A model generated the notes under the pieces. The model was given only the letters and a program-made list of their open reading frames with translations, had not been told where the DNA came from and did no database searches. This document shows, one piece after another, positions 8,449-16,358 of a stretch of DNA of 64,000 nt; within the stretch, counting starts at the first letter, position 1; every line of letters begins with the position of its first letter. This DNA comes from Bacillota bacterium (lineage in GTDB: Bacteria > Bacillota > Clostridia > Lachnospirales > Lachnospiraceae), in the NCBI GenBank assembly GCA_023391695.1, contig JAEWAK010000037.1:186001-250000 (forward strand). Reading direction: 5' to 3'. The translations under genes and the position numbers were made by a program.

Positions 8449-9447
8449 TTAAATCCTTAACTTGCAGGAATCCCGAAGCACCAGGCTGGGGGATAACCGG
8501 CGTATGGTACCTGCAGCCGGTTCTTCCTGCTGTAAAAGCCGGATCAATTCCGCTGCGCTTGCATTGCCAAGTTCCGTTACCGGGCTGTGTATGGTTGTAA
8601 TAGACGGGGAATAATACGCAGCCAGGGTATTATCATCAAAACCTATGACACTGACCTGCCCGGGAACTTTAATACCTGCTTCCGTCAGAGCCCGGATACA
8701 TCCCCAGGCCATTTCATCATTGGCACAGAAAAGAGCATCCGGCAGTTCAATTCCTTTTAGAATGAGTACACGCATTTCACTGTAGGCTACGGCTTCTTCA
8801 AAATACCCCCTGAGAATAATGGATTCATCCAGGGGAAGGGCATATTTGTTCATTACTGTGACATAAGACTTATATCTTGCTATATCATCATAGTTTTCAA
8901 TGCCATGGATATATCCGATCCGCCTGTGGCCCTGTTTAACCAGGTATTCCATGGCAAGTGCGGCACCTTCTCCATTGTCAATAATTACACTTGACATATG
9001 GTCTCCGGCATATTCACGGTCAATAAAAACAATCGGCAGCTTTTTCTGAACGATCCGGTCAATATAATGATCGGATAACTGTTCATTTAATACAATTGCC
9101 CCTTCCACACCGGAAGAAATAATCATACTGTATATTTCTTCACTGGTATTTTCATTGCTGACATATATATTTAGTAAATATCCATTCAGCCTGCATTGCA
9201 GGTGGATTGCCTGCATCAGCATTTTATAAAAGTCGCCCTGAATGCTCGGCAGGAATAAGCCAATGGTATTTTTCTTAAAGGATTTAAGAAATCTGGCATT
9301 CATGTTAGGTACGTATTTTAATTTCTCCACCGCATCCAGAACTTTCTTTCTGGTCTCTTCACTTACCACATCCACATTGTTCAGTACATTCGAGACCGTC
9401 GATATCGCCACGCCGGATTCATTCGCAACATCCTTGATTGTTACCAT
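8449..9447 (-). CDS. LacI family transcriptional regulator
   Basis: A 333-residue repressor. The start at ATG 9445-9447 (MVTIKDVANESG) is set by GGAGAG about 8 nt upstream and by the fact that the LacI helix-turn-helix begins at residue 2. HTH: VTIKDVANESGVAISTVSN, hinge through about residue 55 (NARFLKSFKKNTIG). The periplasmic-binding-protein-like effector domain follows (FIDREYAG, GYIHGIENYDD, VIGFDDNTLAAYYSPSITTI). First gene of the lacI - phosphorylase - GH30 transcription unit, so it most likely controls that unit in response to a glucan-derived sugar. Confidence 0.9.
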   Translation of the reverse strand: MVTIKDVANESGVAISTVSNVLNNVDVVSEETRKKVLDAVEKLKYVPNMNARFLKSFKKNTIGLFLPSIQGDFYKMLMQAIHLQCRLNGYLLNIYVSNENTSEEIYSMIISSGVEGAIVLNEQLSDHYIDRIVQKKLPIVFIDREYAGDHMSSVIIDNGEGAALAMEYLVKQGHRRIGYIHGIENYDDIARYKSYVTVMNKYALPLDESIILRGYFEEAVAYSEMRVLILKGIELPDALFCANDEMAWGCIRALTEAGIKVPGQVSVIGFDDNTLAAYYSPSITTIHSPVTELGNASAAELIRLLQQEEPAAGTIRRLSPSLVLRDSCKLRI

Positions 9448-9770
9448 CCCATACTCTCCATTCTGATTCATCTACTGACATTCTTTTGTAACTATAGTTG
9501 GATTATATAACGGAAAGAAAAGAATTTCAATATATAAAAACATTTTTATTTGAGTTTTTATCGAAAATCCAGGGCTTTTCTTATACAAAATATATATATT
9601 TCTTCAAATATATTTATTTTATTTATACATCATGTCAATTACAAATTAGATAAGAACGACTCATATTTCATATTTGTGATTAATACTCATATTTTTTACA
9701 TTTTATAGAATAAAAACGATTTTATACGGATCATATTTTTATTAATATGATAATTCTATTATTAGTTATG

Positions 9771-9818
9771 CTAGTGTGCTGTACTGTTTAGCTAAAGATG
9801 AACGGTACAGCACACTAG
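9771..9818. repeat. 48-bp hairpin element between amidase and lacI
   Basis: Arms of 18 bp (CTAGTGTGCTGTACTGTT and AACGGTACAGCACACTAG, one G-T type mismatch) around a 12-nt loop. GTTAT/ATAAC lies just outside the arms. There is no T-run in either direction, so it is not an ordinary terminator. It sits in an A/T-rich 460-bp spacer that holds no gene. Confidence 0.55.
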
Positions 9819-9831
9819 TTTCTTTATAACG

Positions 9832-9866
9832 AAAGGATTGGATGTATTATTACACCCAATCCTTTT
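9832..9866. terminator. Terminator-like hairpin after the amidase gene
   Basis: Stem AAAGGATTGG/CCAATCCTTT extended inward by four further pairs. It lies about 45 bp past the amidase stop codon. A short T-run (CCTTTT) follows only on the plus strand, so its direction is uncertain. Confidence 0.5.
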
Positions 9867-9908
9867 CATAGAGTAAATTAAGCTATTTTGTAACAGCTCC
9901 TCTAACCA

Positions 9909-11363
9909 TTATCTTCCGTTAAAAGGCGGAACCCTGTATTTTGTATTCTGTTCAAAAGCATAAGCCAGTTTTATGAGCTTTGGTTCACTGAAAGCTTCCG
10001 CCGTAAAGGTAATTCCCATACACTTGCCGTTTTTCTGAATTCCCCCGGGTACGGTGATTAACGGATAACCCGCTTTATTCACCAGGCCGGCGGCTTTATC
10101 TCCCGGAAATACCAGGGCGTCCAGCTTATACTTATAAATGGTCCGGTCAATTACTTCCCTGCTTAAGGTCATGTCTTTTGTCCTCAGGGATACATACTCA
10201 GGTTCGGCTAAAGATCCTTTTGTACTTTCCGCCTTTTCAAAAAATGCCTGTCCGTACTTTAACATGACCTCCGGATCGGTCTCATGAAAGCGGATCAGGT
10301 CGGTCAGGGAATGTACCGGTATATGGCTGTCAAGTCCTGATAAATAGTAATTAATATCTTTTTTAAATTCATACAGATTCGGAACTTTCGACTGCAGCTC
10401 CCTGACGTGGGGAATCAGGATAGGATCCGTTATTTCGGCTCCATTTTGTTTCATTATTCTAAGGGCATTTTCCATCAGGTTTATCTCTTCTTCCGAAAGA
10501 TCATCAAAAAAATAGTCCCTCGGTACACCAAGCTTTGTCCCTTTCAACCCTTTACGGTCCAGAAACCGGGTATAATCGGAACATGTCTTATCCTGGCCCG
10601 TAATGGTAATAGGGTCCTCCTTGTCGCATCCTGCCATTATCCCAAGGAGAAGCACCGCATCCTCCACGGTTCTTGCCATGGGACCTGCCGTATCCTGCAT
10701 ATGGGAAGCAGGTATGATTCCTCTGCGGCTTACTAAGCCGACGGTCGGTTTTATTCCAACAATACTGTGATTACCGGACGGTTCAATGATGGACCCGGAA
10801 GTCTCCGTACCGATTGCCGCACAGCAAAAGTTACAGGTTACGGCCCCACCGGAACCGGAGCTGGAACCGCCGGGGTCCAACGCTGCCAAACCGTATGGAT
10901 TTAGAACCTGTCCTCCTCTTGAACTATACCCTGACGGCATCTGATCCGACATATAGTTAGCCCATTCCGTCATATTGGTTTTGCCAAATATCAATGCCCC
11001 GGCTTTTCTTAATTTTTTAATGAGAAATGCATCCTTTTTGGCATAGGCATCTTTTAAGGCAAGGGAACCGGCACTTGTATGCATCTTATCCCCCGTATCG
11101 ATATTATCCTTGACCAGAATCGGTATACCGTGGAGTCTGCTCCTTATCCCATTTATGCTCCTTTCATAATCCAGTGCCCTGGCTGTCTGGATTGCATCCG
11201 GATTCAGCTCTAATATGGAATTGATCCGGGGTCCGTCCTGATCCAGACTGGCAATCCTCTCCATGTATTTTAATATTAATTCTTCCGAATTGATCTGATT
11301 TTTTGCAAATGCTTCCTGAATGTCCAAAATAGATGCTTCCAGTATTGTAAAATCACTATCCAA
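9909..11363 (-). CDS. Amidase signature family protein
   Basis: A 484-residue protein from a TTG start at 11361-11363, chosen because AGAAAGG lies 8 nt upstream. Another TTG 14 codons earlier has no site. The Ser-cisSer-Lys triad is visible: Lys in ILVKDNIDTG, cis-Ser in DPGGSSSGSGGA and nucleophile Ser in IGTETSGSI. The GFA-like segment IVGIKPTVGLVSRRGIIP follows. The family hydrolyses amide bonds in small amides, peptides or Glu-tRNA(Gln). It is not GatA by context: no gatB or gatC is present, and length and C-terminus match standalone amidases. Cytosolic, monocistronic. Confidence 0.88.
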   Translation of the reverse strand: MDSDFTILEASILDIQEAFAKNQINSEELILKYMERIASLDQDGPRINSILELNPDAIQTARALDYERSINGIRSRLHGIPILVKDNIDTGDKMHTSAGSLALKDAYAKKDAFLIKKLRKAGALIFGKTNMTEWANYMSDQMPSGYSSRGGQVLNPYGLAALDPGGSSSGSGGAVTCNFCCAAIGTETSGSIIEPSGNHSIVGIKPTVGLVSRRGIIPASHMQDTAGPMARTVEDAVLLLGIMAGCDKEDPITITGQDKTCSDYTRFLDRKGLKGTKLGVPRDYFFDDLSEEEINLMENALRIMKQNGAEITDPILIPHVRELQSKVPNLYEFKKDINYYLSGLDSHIPVHSLTDLIRFHETDPEVMLKYGQAFFEKAESTKGSLAEPEYVSLRTKDMTLSREVIDRTIYKYKLDALVFPGDKAAGLVNKAGYPLITVPGGIQKNGKCMGITFTAEAFSEPKLIKLAYAFEQNTKYRVPPFNGR

Positions 11364-11472
11364 TCTGATTACCCTTTCTGTTAAATATAATTTACTTCTT
11401 ACCAAAAGTATCCCTAAAATTTTGAATTCTATGAATATCGGTACAGAAAGCCGGTGACAATTTTTTACGTAT

Positions 11473-11533
11473 AAAAAGCTCTCTGCCTGTTAATAACGGT
11501 TGACCATTACTTACAACTGGCAAAGAGCCTATT
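11473..11533 (-). terminator. Terminator after the flavodiiron gene
   Basis: Imperfect long stem (AGGCTCTTTGCCAGTT against AACAGGCAGAGAGCT) ending in GCTTTTTATAC on the minus strand, about 70 bp downstream of the flavodiiron stop codon. Confidence 0.6.
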
Positions 11534-11604
11534 TTAAATACAAAAAAATTATTTTGAATTGATTGATGAATTGATCTTTCTGCTTACGTTCTATGCTTTC
11601 CTAA

Positions 11605-12828
11605 TTAACTCTGAAACAACGCCTTTACTTCTTCTGCCAGGGCTTTTACCTGTACTCCGATACGTTCCAGTTCTTCTTCCCTCGGGTTGCCAATGAATTC
11701 AACCGGTTCCAGGAACTCCCAGCCCATAGAAAGCCTTGTCATGATTTCATCCAGATCCCTCTGGGCACCGCCTGACCAGCCATAGGAACCAAAACGGAAG
11801 GCCTTACGTTTATTTACCCGTTTTTTACCCAGTTCTTCCAGGGCCGCCGCCATGGGAGGAAACATCTTAAATTCATAAGTCGGCATAGCCAGTATAATTC
11901 CCGAGGATGTCCAGGCGGAAGCTAATATGGCTCCCCAGGTATCCTGCGGCACCTGATGCACATGAACAACAATATCTTCGTTTTGAAGTGCCTGTACCGC
12001 ATAACTTACCGCTTTTTCCGTCATTCCATACATGGAACCCCATATCAGGGTGATTTCCTTTCTGGCAGGGATATTCTGATAGTCCGCATACTTTGAATAA
12101 GCATCCATTATTACAGCCGGATTTCTGTAAATAAGTCCGTGGCCCGGTGCAATCATGGTTATGGGTAACGCCTGGCACTTGGTTACCGCTCTTTTCACCT
12201 GTGGGGAGAAGTATGCCAGGACATTGGAATAATAACGTACCGTCTCATATTCATATGCGGCAAGTTCTTCCTCGTTCAACATATCCGCATAGATGGAAGA
12301 AGTGATTTTACCGAAGGAACCAAAGGCATCACAGGAAAATAAGGTACCCGTAAGAGTATCCAGGGTTGCGATGGTATCCGGCCAATGTACATTGGGAATT
12401 TCCACAAAATTTAATATATGTCCGTTGCCTAAATCCAGCGTATCATTATCCCCGACAACCGTAACATTATTCGTCACACCGTAAAAAGCATTCAACAGGT
12501 CTATTGCCCTTTTGCTGCCGACAATCTGAACGTTCGGGTTAATCTGTTTAAAAGCTTCAATCCATCCCGAATGATCCGGTTCCATATGGTTAACGATAAG
12601 ATACTCAATGGATTCAGGTTCAATGTTCAATTGTTCTATCAGGTCAAACAGGGAATCCGGAACACCGTCCCAACCGCATACACCGTCCACAATGGCAGTT
12701 TTCTCACCCTTGATTATATATGAATTTAACGATACTCCGTTTGGTATATCCCAAAAGCCTTCAAACAATATATTCTCTACATTAATGGAAAGTTGATAGA
12801 TTCCATCTGCTATGTTATTAATCTGCAT
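11605..12828 (-). CDS. FprA family A-type flavoprotein (flavodiiron protein)
   Basis: A 407-residue protein starting at ATG 12826-12828 after GGAGGTC. The N-terminal metallo-beta-lactamase-like domain has the di-iron ligands HMEPDHSGW, the later His in NVHWPDT, Asp in FSCDAFG and His in APGHGLIYR. The C-terminal flavodoxin domain (ITLIWGSMYGMTEKAV) binds FMN. Flavodiiron proteins reduce O2 to water or NO to N2O in anaerobes. There is no fused rubredoxin domain, so an external rubredoxin is needed; one is encoded at 15847-16002. A consensus promoter lies upstream. Part of the redox neighbourhood 11.6-16.0 kb. Confidence 0.95.
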   Translation of the reverse strand: MQINNIADGIYQLSINVENILFEGFWDIPNGVSLNSYIIKGEKTAIVDGVCGWDGVPDSLFDLIEQLNIEPESIEYLIVNHMEPDHSGWIEAFKQINPNVQIVGSKRAIDLLNAFYGVTNNVTVVGDNDTLDLGNGHILNFVEIPNVHWPDTIATLDTLTGTLFSCDAFGSFGKITSSIYADMLNEEELAAYEYETVRYYSNVLAYFSPQVKRAVTKCQALPITMIAPGHGLIYRNPAVIMDAYSKYADYQNIPARKEITLIWGSMYGMTEKAVSYAVQALQNEDIVVHVHQVPQDTWGAILASAWTSSGIILAMPTYEFKMFPPMAAALEELGKKRVNKRKAFRFGSYGWSGGAQRDLDEIMTRLSMGWEFLEPVEFIGNPREEELERIGVQVKALAEEVKALFQS

Positions 12829-12859
12829 AGTAAGACCTCCTTGTTGTATTATTAACACC

Positions 12860-12888
12860 ATTTTATCTTTATTTAAATACTTAGTCAA
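12860..12888 (-). promoter_or_regulatory. Sigma-A promoter of the flavodiiron gene
   Basis: Minus-strand TTGACT (12883-12888), 17-bp spacer, TAAAAT (12860-12865), 31 bp before the start codon. Confidence 0.7.
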
Positions 12889-12889
12889 C

Positions 12890-13245
12890 CAGATTTACGA
12901 AAAACACTCCTTTATAAACCGAAAAAATTTCTCATTATCCCATAGTTTTTATTATGAGGCAGATAAAAACAGGAACAGCCGTTCCATCGGTCCCGGTCTC
13001 TGCTGAAATAACAGCACAGCTGCATAACGGTTTGTAAGCCGTACTTCTAATGGGAAGGTGAATAAACACTTCGGCTAATCCTCAACATATTTACAGAATA
13101 AAGAAAGAATGTTATAGTAATAAAAAGGTTATATTAATACCAGCTGTTATATTTTTTCCACCGCATGGCAGATTTTAACCTTTTTTGATAAATTTAAAAC
13201 AATGTCTTTACAAAGATATACCAAATACGAAAGAAGGGATGCTGT
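12890..13245. other. Gene-free spacer
   Basis: About 355 bp between the flavodiiron promoter and the CPHC protein. It contains short pairable words (AACAGCACAGCTG, ACGGTTTGTAAGCCGT) that could form a leader for the plus-strand gene, but no known riboswitch core was recognised and no coding signal is seen. Confidence 0.4.
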
Positions 13246-13506
13246 ATGAAGTCAATCATAATGTTTGAAACAAGCTGGTGCCCCCATTGCAGACAGGCCC
13301 ATGTATTCATGGACGAATTAATGCGCGAGAATCCAAGATATAAAGATTTGGATATCCGGGTCATAGATGAAGAACAGGAACCGGATATTGCGGACCAATA
13401 TAATTATTATTATGTTCCGACCTATTATTTGGATTCCGAGAAGGTACACGAGGGAATACCAAATAAGGCAGTAATCCGTACTCTGTTTGAAAATGCACTT
13501 TCTTAA
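13246..13506 (+). CDS. Thioredoxin-fold protein with CPHC motif
   Basis: An 86-residue single-domain protein. The redox motif WCPHC is at residues 11-15, followed by a helix and a central cis-Pro region (YVPTYYLD), the thioredoxin/glutaredoxin minimal fold. The start codon follows GAAGGGATGCTGT. It is 73 bp upstream of trxA in the same direction and so may share a transcript. The His in the CxxC pair resembles DsbA-type motifs and suggests a fairly oxidising couple. The partner is unknown; it could act as a small glutaredoxin-like reductant in the redox cluster. Confidence 0.8.
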   Translation: MKSIIMFETSWCPHCRQAHVFMDELMRENPRYKDLDIRVIDEEQEPDIADQYNYYYVPTYYLDSEKVHEGIPNKAVIRTLFENALS

Positions 13507-13579
13507 GTAACTTAATCACAGACAACCTTAAGATACCGGATTATGATACTGGTATAACAATTACAAAGGAGATGATATT

Positions 13580-13888
13580 ATGAGTATACTTACCATAACA
13601 AAAAATAATTTTAATTCAGAGGTTATAAATTCCGAAAAGCCTGTTCTGCTTGATTTCTGGGCTTCCTGGTGCGGTCCCTGTAAGATGGTTTCTCCCATTG
13701 TTGATGAAATTGCCAATGAAGTTTCAGACATTAAAGTCGGAAAGATCAATGTGGATGAAGAGGTTGAACTTGCCCAGAATTATAAAATAATGTCTATACC
13801 TACCCTTTTAGTAATCAAGGATGGTAAAGTACACAACTCTACCGTCGGCGTACAGTCCAAGAAAAATATTCTGGAACTATTAAAATAA
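13580..13888 (+). CDS. trxA: Thioredoxin
   Basis: A 102-residue classical thioredoxin: FWASWCGPCKM with the active CGPC at 31-34, and the cis-proline segment MSIPTLLVIKDGK. It reduces disulphides in the cytosol with electrons from thioredoxin reductase, which is not encoded here. ATG follows AAGGAGATGAT. It is slightly short at the C-terminus (LELLK) but complete. A strong hairpin (14014-14052) and a small inverted-repeat element follow. Confidence 0.93.
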   Translation: MSILTITKNNFNSEVINSEKPVLLDFWASWCGPCKMVSPIVDEIANEVSDIKVGKINVDEEVELAQNYKIMSIPTLLVIKDGKVHNSTVGVQSKKNILELLK

Positions 13889-13896
13889 CCAGACTG

Positions 13897-13969
13897 GAGC
13901 GTGTTTGAAAAATGCTTATGCCGCAAAGTGGAGCGTTCAAAACGGTGCAATGGTTTTTCAAACACGCTC
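13897..13969. repeat. 73-bp MITE-like element with 16-bp terminal inverted repeats
   Basis: Perfect 16-bp arms GAGCGTGTTTGAAAAA (13897-13912) and its reverse complement (13954-13969) enclose 41 bp that include GCCGCAAAGTGGAGCG. The same arm and the complement of the inner word recur at 24424-24495, so this is a repeated intergenic element and not a chance hairpin. It lies just past trxA. Confidence 0.6.
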
Positions 13970-14013
13970 TAGGGGTTATGGCAAAGGCCTCCTGCCTGAA
14001 TAAAATAAAGCTG

Positions 14014-14052
14014 CCGCGGATCACAGCCGAACGGTTCGGCTGTGATCCGCGG
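14014..14052. terminator. Strong hairpin between convergent trxA and crp/fnr genes
   Basis: Perfect 18-bp stem (CCGCGGATCACAGCCGAA and its complement) with a 3-nt loop. It probably serves as a bidirectional terminator between the two convergent genes, although only TATTTATTG follows on the plus strand. Confidence 0.6.
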
Positions 14053-14074
14053 TATTTATTGTCACAAGGAATAT

Positions 14075-14158
14075 AAATTCCTGGAATTTATATTCCTGCA
14101 ATTTCCAATCCTACAATTTCCAATCCTGCAATTTCTAATTCCTGCAATTTCCTATTCC
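14075..14158. repeat. Degenerate ~15-bp tandem repeat
   Basis: About five tandem copies of a unit like CCTGCAATTTCCAAT, e.g. ATTCCTGCAATTTCC, CCTACAATTTCCAAT, CCTGCAATTTCTAATT. It lies immediately past the 3' end of the Crp/Fnr gene. Non-coding minisatellite. Confidence 0.7.
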
Positions 14159-14204
14159 GCTTTGCTGCATTCTTTAACCTATTATGCAGATATGCTGTTA
14201 TAGT

Positions 14205-14882
14205 TTAAAGAATTAATTCCTTCAGTTTTTTCTTATTGACCACCCGGACCCCGCCCCTGGATAGTTCCACGATCCCTTCCTGTACGAAATATTTAAGCAT
14301 CCGGGATACGACCTCTCTGGCACTGCCCATGTATTTGGCTATTTGCTCATGGGTCAATTCAATGGTATCGTTTTGGTTTCTGGTAATTTCATCCGATAAA
14401 AAGATGGCCAGCCTTTTGTCAAAACTCATAAACAGAATCTGCTCCATCGCCCACATAACCTCAGAAAAAGAATCTATCACCAGCTTATCCGTAAAATTTT
14501 CGGCATAGATATTCTGCCTGCATAATTGCTGGTAAGAATAGGAATCAATCAGCAGTACCTCACTGTCGGCTTCCGCATCCACATGAACATCAAAGGTTAT
14601 ATTGTCTAAAATACAGGAGGCGGAAAGGACACATATTTCCCCGTCCCTTAAACGGTAAAGGGTGACTTCCTTACCTTCGTCCGACAATATGTAGATTCTG
14701 AGTCCTCCTTTTTTAATCAGTAAAACACCGATACAGTCAATATCTCCGCTGTGGATCCTGCTTCCTTTATCATAATGAACCGGCGTAATATTATTGATTA
14801 CCAGTTCTTTCTGTGCCTCATTTAATTTATCCCAAAAGGTTAATACCCGAGGTATATATTTCAAGTCATGATCTGATAGCAT
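14205..14882 (-). CDS. Crp/Fnr family transcriptional regulator
   Basis: A 225-residue regulator: cyclic-nucleotide-binding-type beta-roll (about 25-130; KGSRIHSGDIDCIGVLLIKKG, DGEICVLSASCIL), dimer helix (about 135-165), and C-terminal winged helix with recognition region HEQIAKYMGSAREVVSRMLKYF. No cysteine cluster of the Fnr [4Fe-4S] type is present at the N-terminus; the few Cys residues are scattered. Oxygen sensing by an Fe-S cluster is therefore not supported. It has its own promoter and lies between redox genes (trxA, rubrerythrin), a plausible regulator of them by context only. ATG follows AGGAGGATTGTT. Confidence 0.88.
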   Translation of the reverse strand: MLSDHDLKYIPRVLTFWDKLNEAQKELVINNITPVHYDKGSRIHSGDIDCIGVLLIKKGGLRIYILSDEGKEVTLYRLRDGEICVLSASCILDNITFDVHVDAEADSEVLLIDSYSYQQLCRQNIYAENFTDKLVIDSFSEVMWAMEQILFMSFDKRLAIFLSDEITRNQNDTIELTHEQIAKYMGSAREVVSRMLKYFVQEGIVELSRGGVRVVNKKKLKELIL

Positions 14883-14912
14883 AACAATCCTCCTAACTAA
14901 ACCGCTATCATT

Positions 14913-14940
14913 ATTATAACATGATGAATATTATTTACAA
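14913..14940 (-). promoter_or_regulatory. Promoter of the Crp/Fnr gene
   Basis: Minus-strand TTGTAA (14935-14940), 16-bp spacer, TATAAT (14913-14918), 31 bp before the start codon. Confidence 0.55.
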
Positions 14941-15018
14941 CACCAAGGTGAGAAATCACCCTACGAGAATTTTCTGGAAGTACCTTGTTATTTTGGTTAT
15001 TTTTTTTATAAAATAAAA

Positions 15019-15086
15019 TGAGTCTGTCCCAGCTTTTATGACAGCCTTCTTAAATAAAAGACATCATAAATATCAGGACAGACTCA
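15019..15086 (-). terminator. Terminator of the rubrerythrin gene
   Basis: Eleven-bp stem TGAGTCTGTCC/GGACAGACTCA with a long internal arm containing TTTTATGA/TCATAAA pairs, followed on the minus strand by TTTTATTTTAT. Confidence 0.7.
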
Positions 15087-15143
15087 CTTTTTAAAAATAC
15101 TTCTTAAATATTTAATATCAAAAACGGGAATTTCCGTTTATTA

Positions 15144-15683
15144 TTAATAATTCTGGGCTAAAACCCTGAAATAAGACTGGGGATGGTCACATACCGGACA
15201 TTTTTCCGGGGCTTTTTTACCTACATGTATATGTCCGCAATTCGCGCACTGCCAGATGGTATCACCGTCTTTTGAGAATACCAGGCCGTCTTCAATATTG
15301 GATAAGAGTTTACGGTATCTCTCTTCATGTTCCTTTTCAATTTTGGCAACTGCTTCAAAAAGCCAGGCAATTCGGTCAAACCCCTCTTCCTTTGCCTCTT
15401 TTGCAAAACTTGTATACATATCTGTCCATTCGTAATGCTCCCCGGCGGCGGCATCCAGTAAATTGGCCTGGGTATCCGGCATACCGTCATGCAGCAGTTT
15501 AAACCAGATTTTAGCATGTTCTTTTTCATTATTGGCAGTTTCCAAAAAAAGTTCCGCTATTTGCTCATAGCCTTCTTTTTTTGCTTTTGAAGCATAATAT
15601 GTATATTTATTTCTGGCTTCTGATTCTCCGGAAAATGCTGTTCTTAAATTCGCTTCTGTCCTGGTACCTTTTAATTCTTTCAT
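15144..15683 (-). CDS. rbr: Rubrerythrin
   Basis: A 179-residue protein starting at ATG 15681-15683 behind AAAGGAGT. The N-terminal four-helix di-iron domain has FSGESEARNKY, NNEKEHAKIW and KIEKEHEERY supplying the Glu/His ligands. The C-terminal rubredoxin-like domain has CANCG and CPVCDH. Rubrerythrin reduces H2O2 in the cytosol of anaerobes using NADH-derived electrons via rubredoxin. It is directly downstream of the rubredoxin gene on the same strand, with a terminator in between. Confidence 0.95.
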   Translation of the reverse strand: MKELKGTRTEANLRTAFSGESEARNKYTYYASKAKKEGYEQIAELFLETANNEKEHAKIWFKLLHDGMPDTQANLLDAAAGEHYEWTDMYTSFAKEAKEEGFDRIAWLFEAVAKIEKEHEERYRKLLSNIEDGLVFSKDGDTIWQCANCGHIHVGKKAPEKCPVCDHPQSYFRVLAQNY

Positions 15684-15790
15684 GTATAGTACTCCTTTCA
15701 ATTTTTCCTTTCATTCATCTGCAATAACAATAAACAAGCGGATTACAAAAGCTTTCTAATGCCTGTCTGTGTAAAAGACCGGCAGTTTTC

Positions 15791-15833
15791 TAAAAAAGAG
15801 AGCCTGTACCGACATAAAGCACCGCTCTCTCTT
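15791..15833 (-). terminator. Terminator of the rubredoxin gene
   Basis: Stem AGAGAGC/GCTCTCT with a ~20-nt loop, followed on the minus strand by TTTTTTAG; 14 bp past the rubredoxin stop. Confidence 0.75.
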
Positions 15834-15846
15834 TAACTATGTAATC

Positions 15847-16002
15847 TTATATTTCCGTAAAAGCATCTTTCTCGAGACCGCAAACAGGGCAACTCCAGTC
15901 ATCTGGCAGGTCTTCCCATGCAGTACCCGGTGCAATTCCGTTATCAGGATCTCCTACTTCAGGATCATAAACATAACCACAAGGACATTCATATTTCTTC
16001 AT
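15847..16002 (-). CDS. Rubredoxin
   Basis: A 51-residue rubredoxin. ATG 16000-16002 follows ACGGAGGTTT. Two iron-binding knuckles, YECPCGYVYDP and DWSCPVCGLEK, give the four Cys ligands of the Fe(SCys)4 centre; the first has the unusual short CPCGY instead of CxxCG. The acidic surface segment GTAWEDLPDDW is canonical. It carries electrons in the cytosol to rubrerythrin and to the flavodiiron protein, both encoded nearby and both needing such a donor. Confidence 0.93.
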   Translation of the reverse strand: MKKYECPCGYVYDPEVGDPDNGIAPGTAWEDLPDDWSCPVCGLEKDAFTEI

Positions 16003-16358
16003 AATAAAAACCTCCGTATATTATATTTTCTTGTGACCATTCAGTCACTGCGGTTCTGACGAACAGCGCATTTTGCGCTTATGCACACAAAGTATGCTGT
16101 AAAATACATATTTTGGTGCTGATTAACCCGAATTTCTGCCGGAACGTATTTTTGCGCTCTTTTCTCGAGTGTACTGAATTGTTACGATTTCTATATCTTT
16201 AATATATTAATAAAGATAGTCAAATTATAGCATAAAAAAGCAGCAATAGCAACCGTTGCCGGATTAATTTTATAATAAAATTTAGTTAAAGTTTGGCCAT
16301 GGTGCAGTCAAAGCGGATATTCGTAATCCGCTAAGAAGCGGGGGACTTACTTGTAAGG
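16003..16358. other. Gene-free spacer with repeat family member
   Basis: About 355 bp between rubredoxin and ldhA. It includes the GTGAC-palindrome repeat (16033-16135) and, next to ldhA, the hairpin GCGGAT/ATCCGC (16313-16333). The word GTCAAAGCGGATATT here recurs at 23034 beyond the fucosidase gene, suggesting a shared terminator-like repeat. Confidence 0.45.
16033..16135. repeat. Intergenic repeat with GTGAC(n6)GTCAC palindrome, copy A
   Basis: Starts with GTGACCATTCAGTCAC (16033-16048) followed by TGCGGTTCT. Further shared words with copy B (33736-33837) are ATTTTGCG, TTATGCAC and the CCCGAAT block, in the same order. Located upstream of rubredoxin. Confidence 0.55.

Noticed and set aside
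9909..11363. GatA subunit of Glu-tRNA amidotransferase
   Set aside because: No gatB/gatC nearby, and the sequence around the Ser nucleophile and C-terminus fits standalone amidases.
12950..13240. Riboswitch upstream of the CPHC protein
   Set aside because: Some pairing is visible, but no recognised aptamer core (c-di-GMP, cobalamin, THF, ZTP and others were considered), so no call was made.
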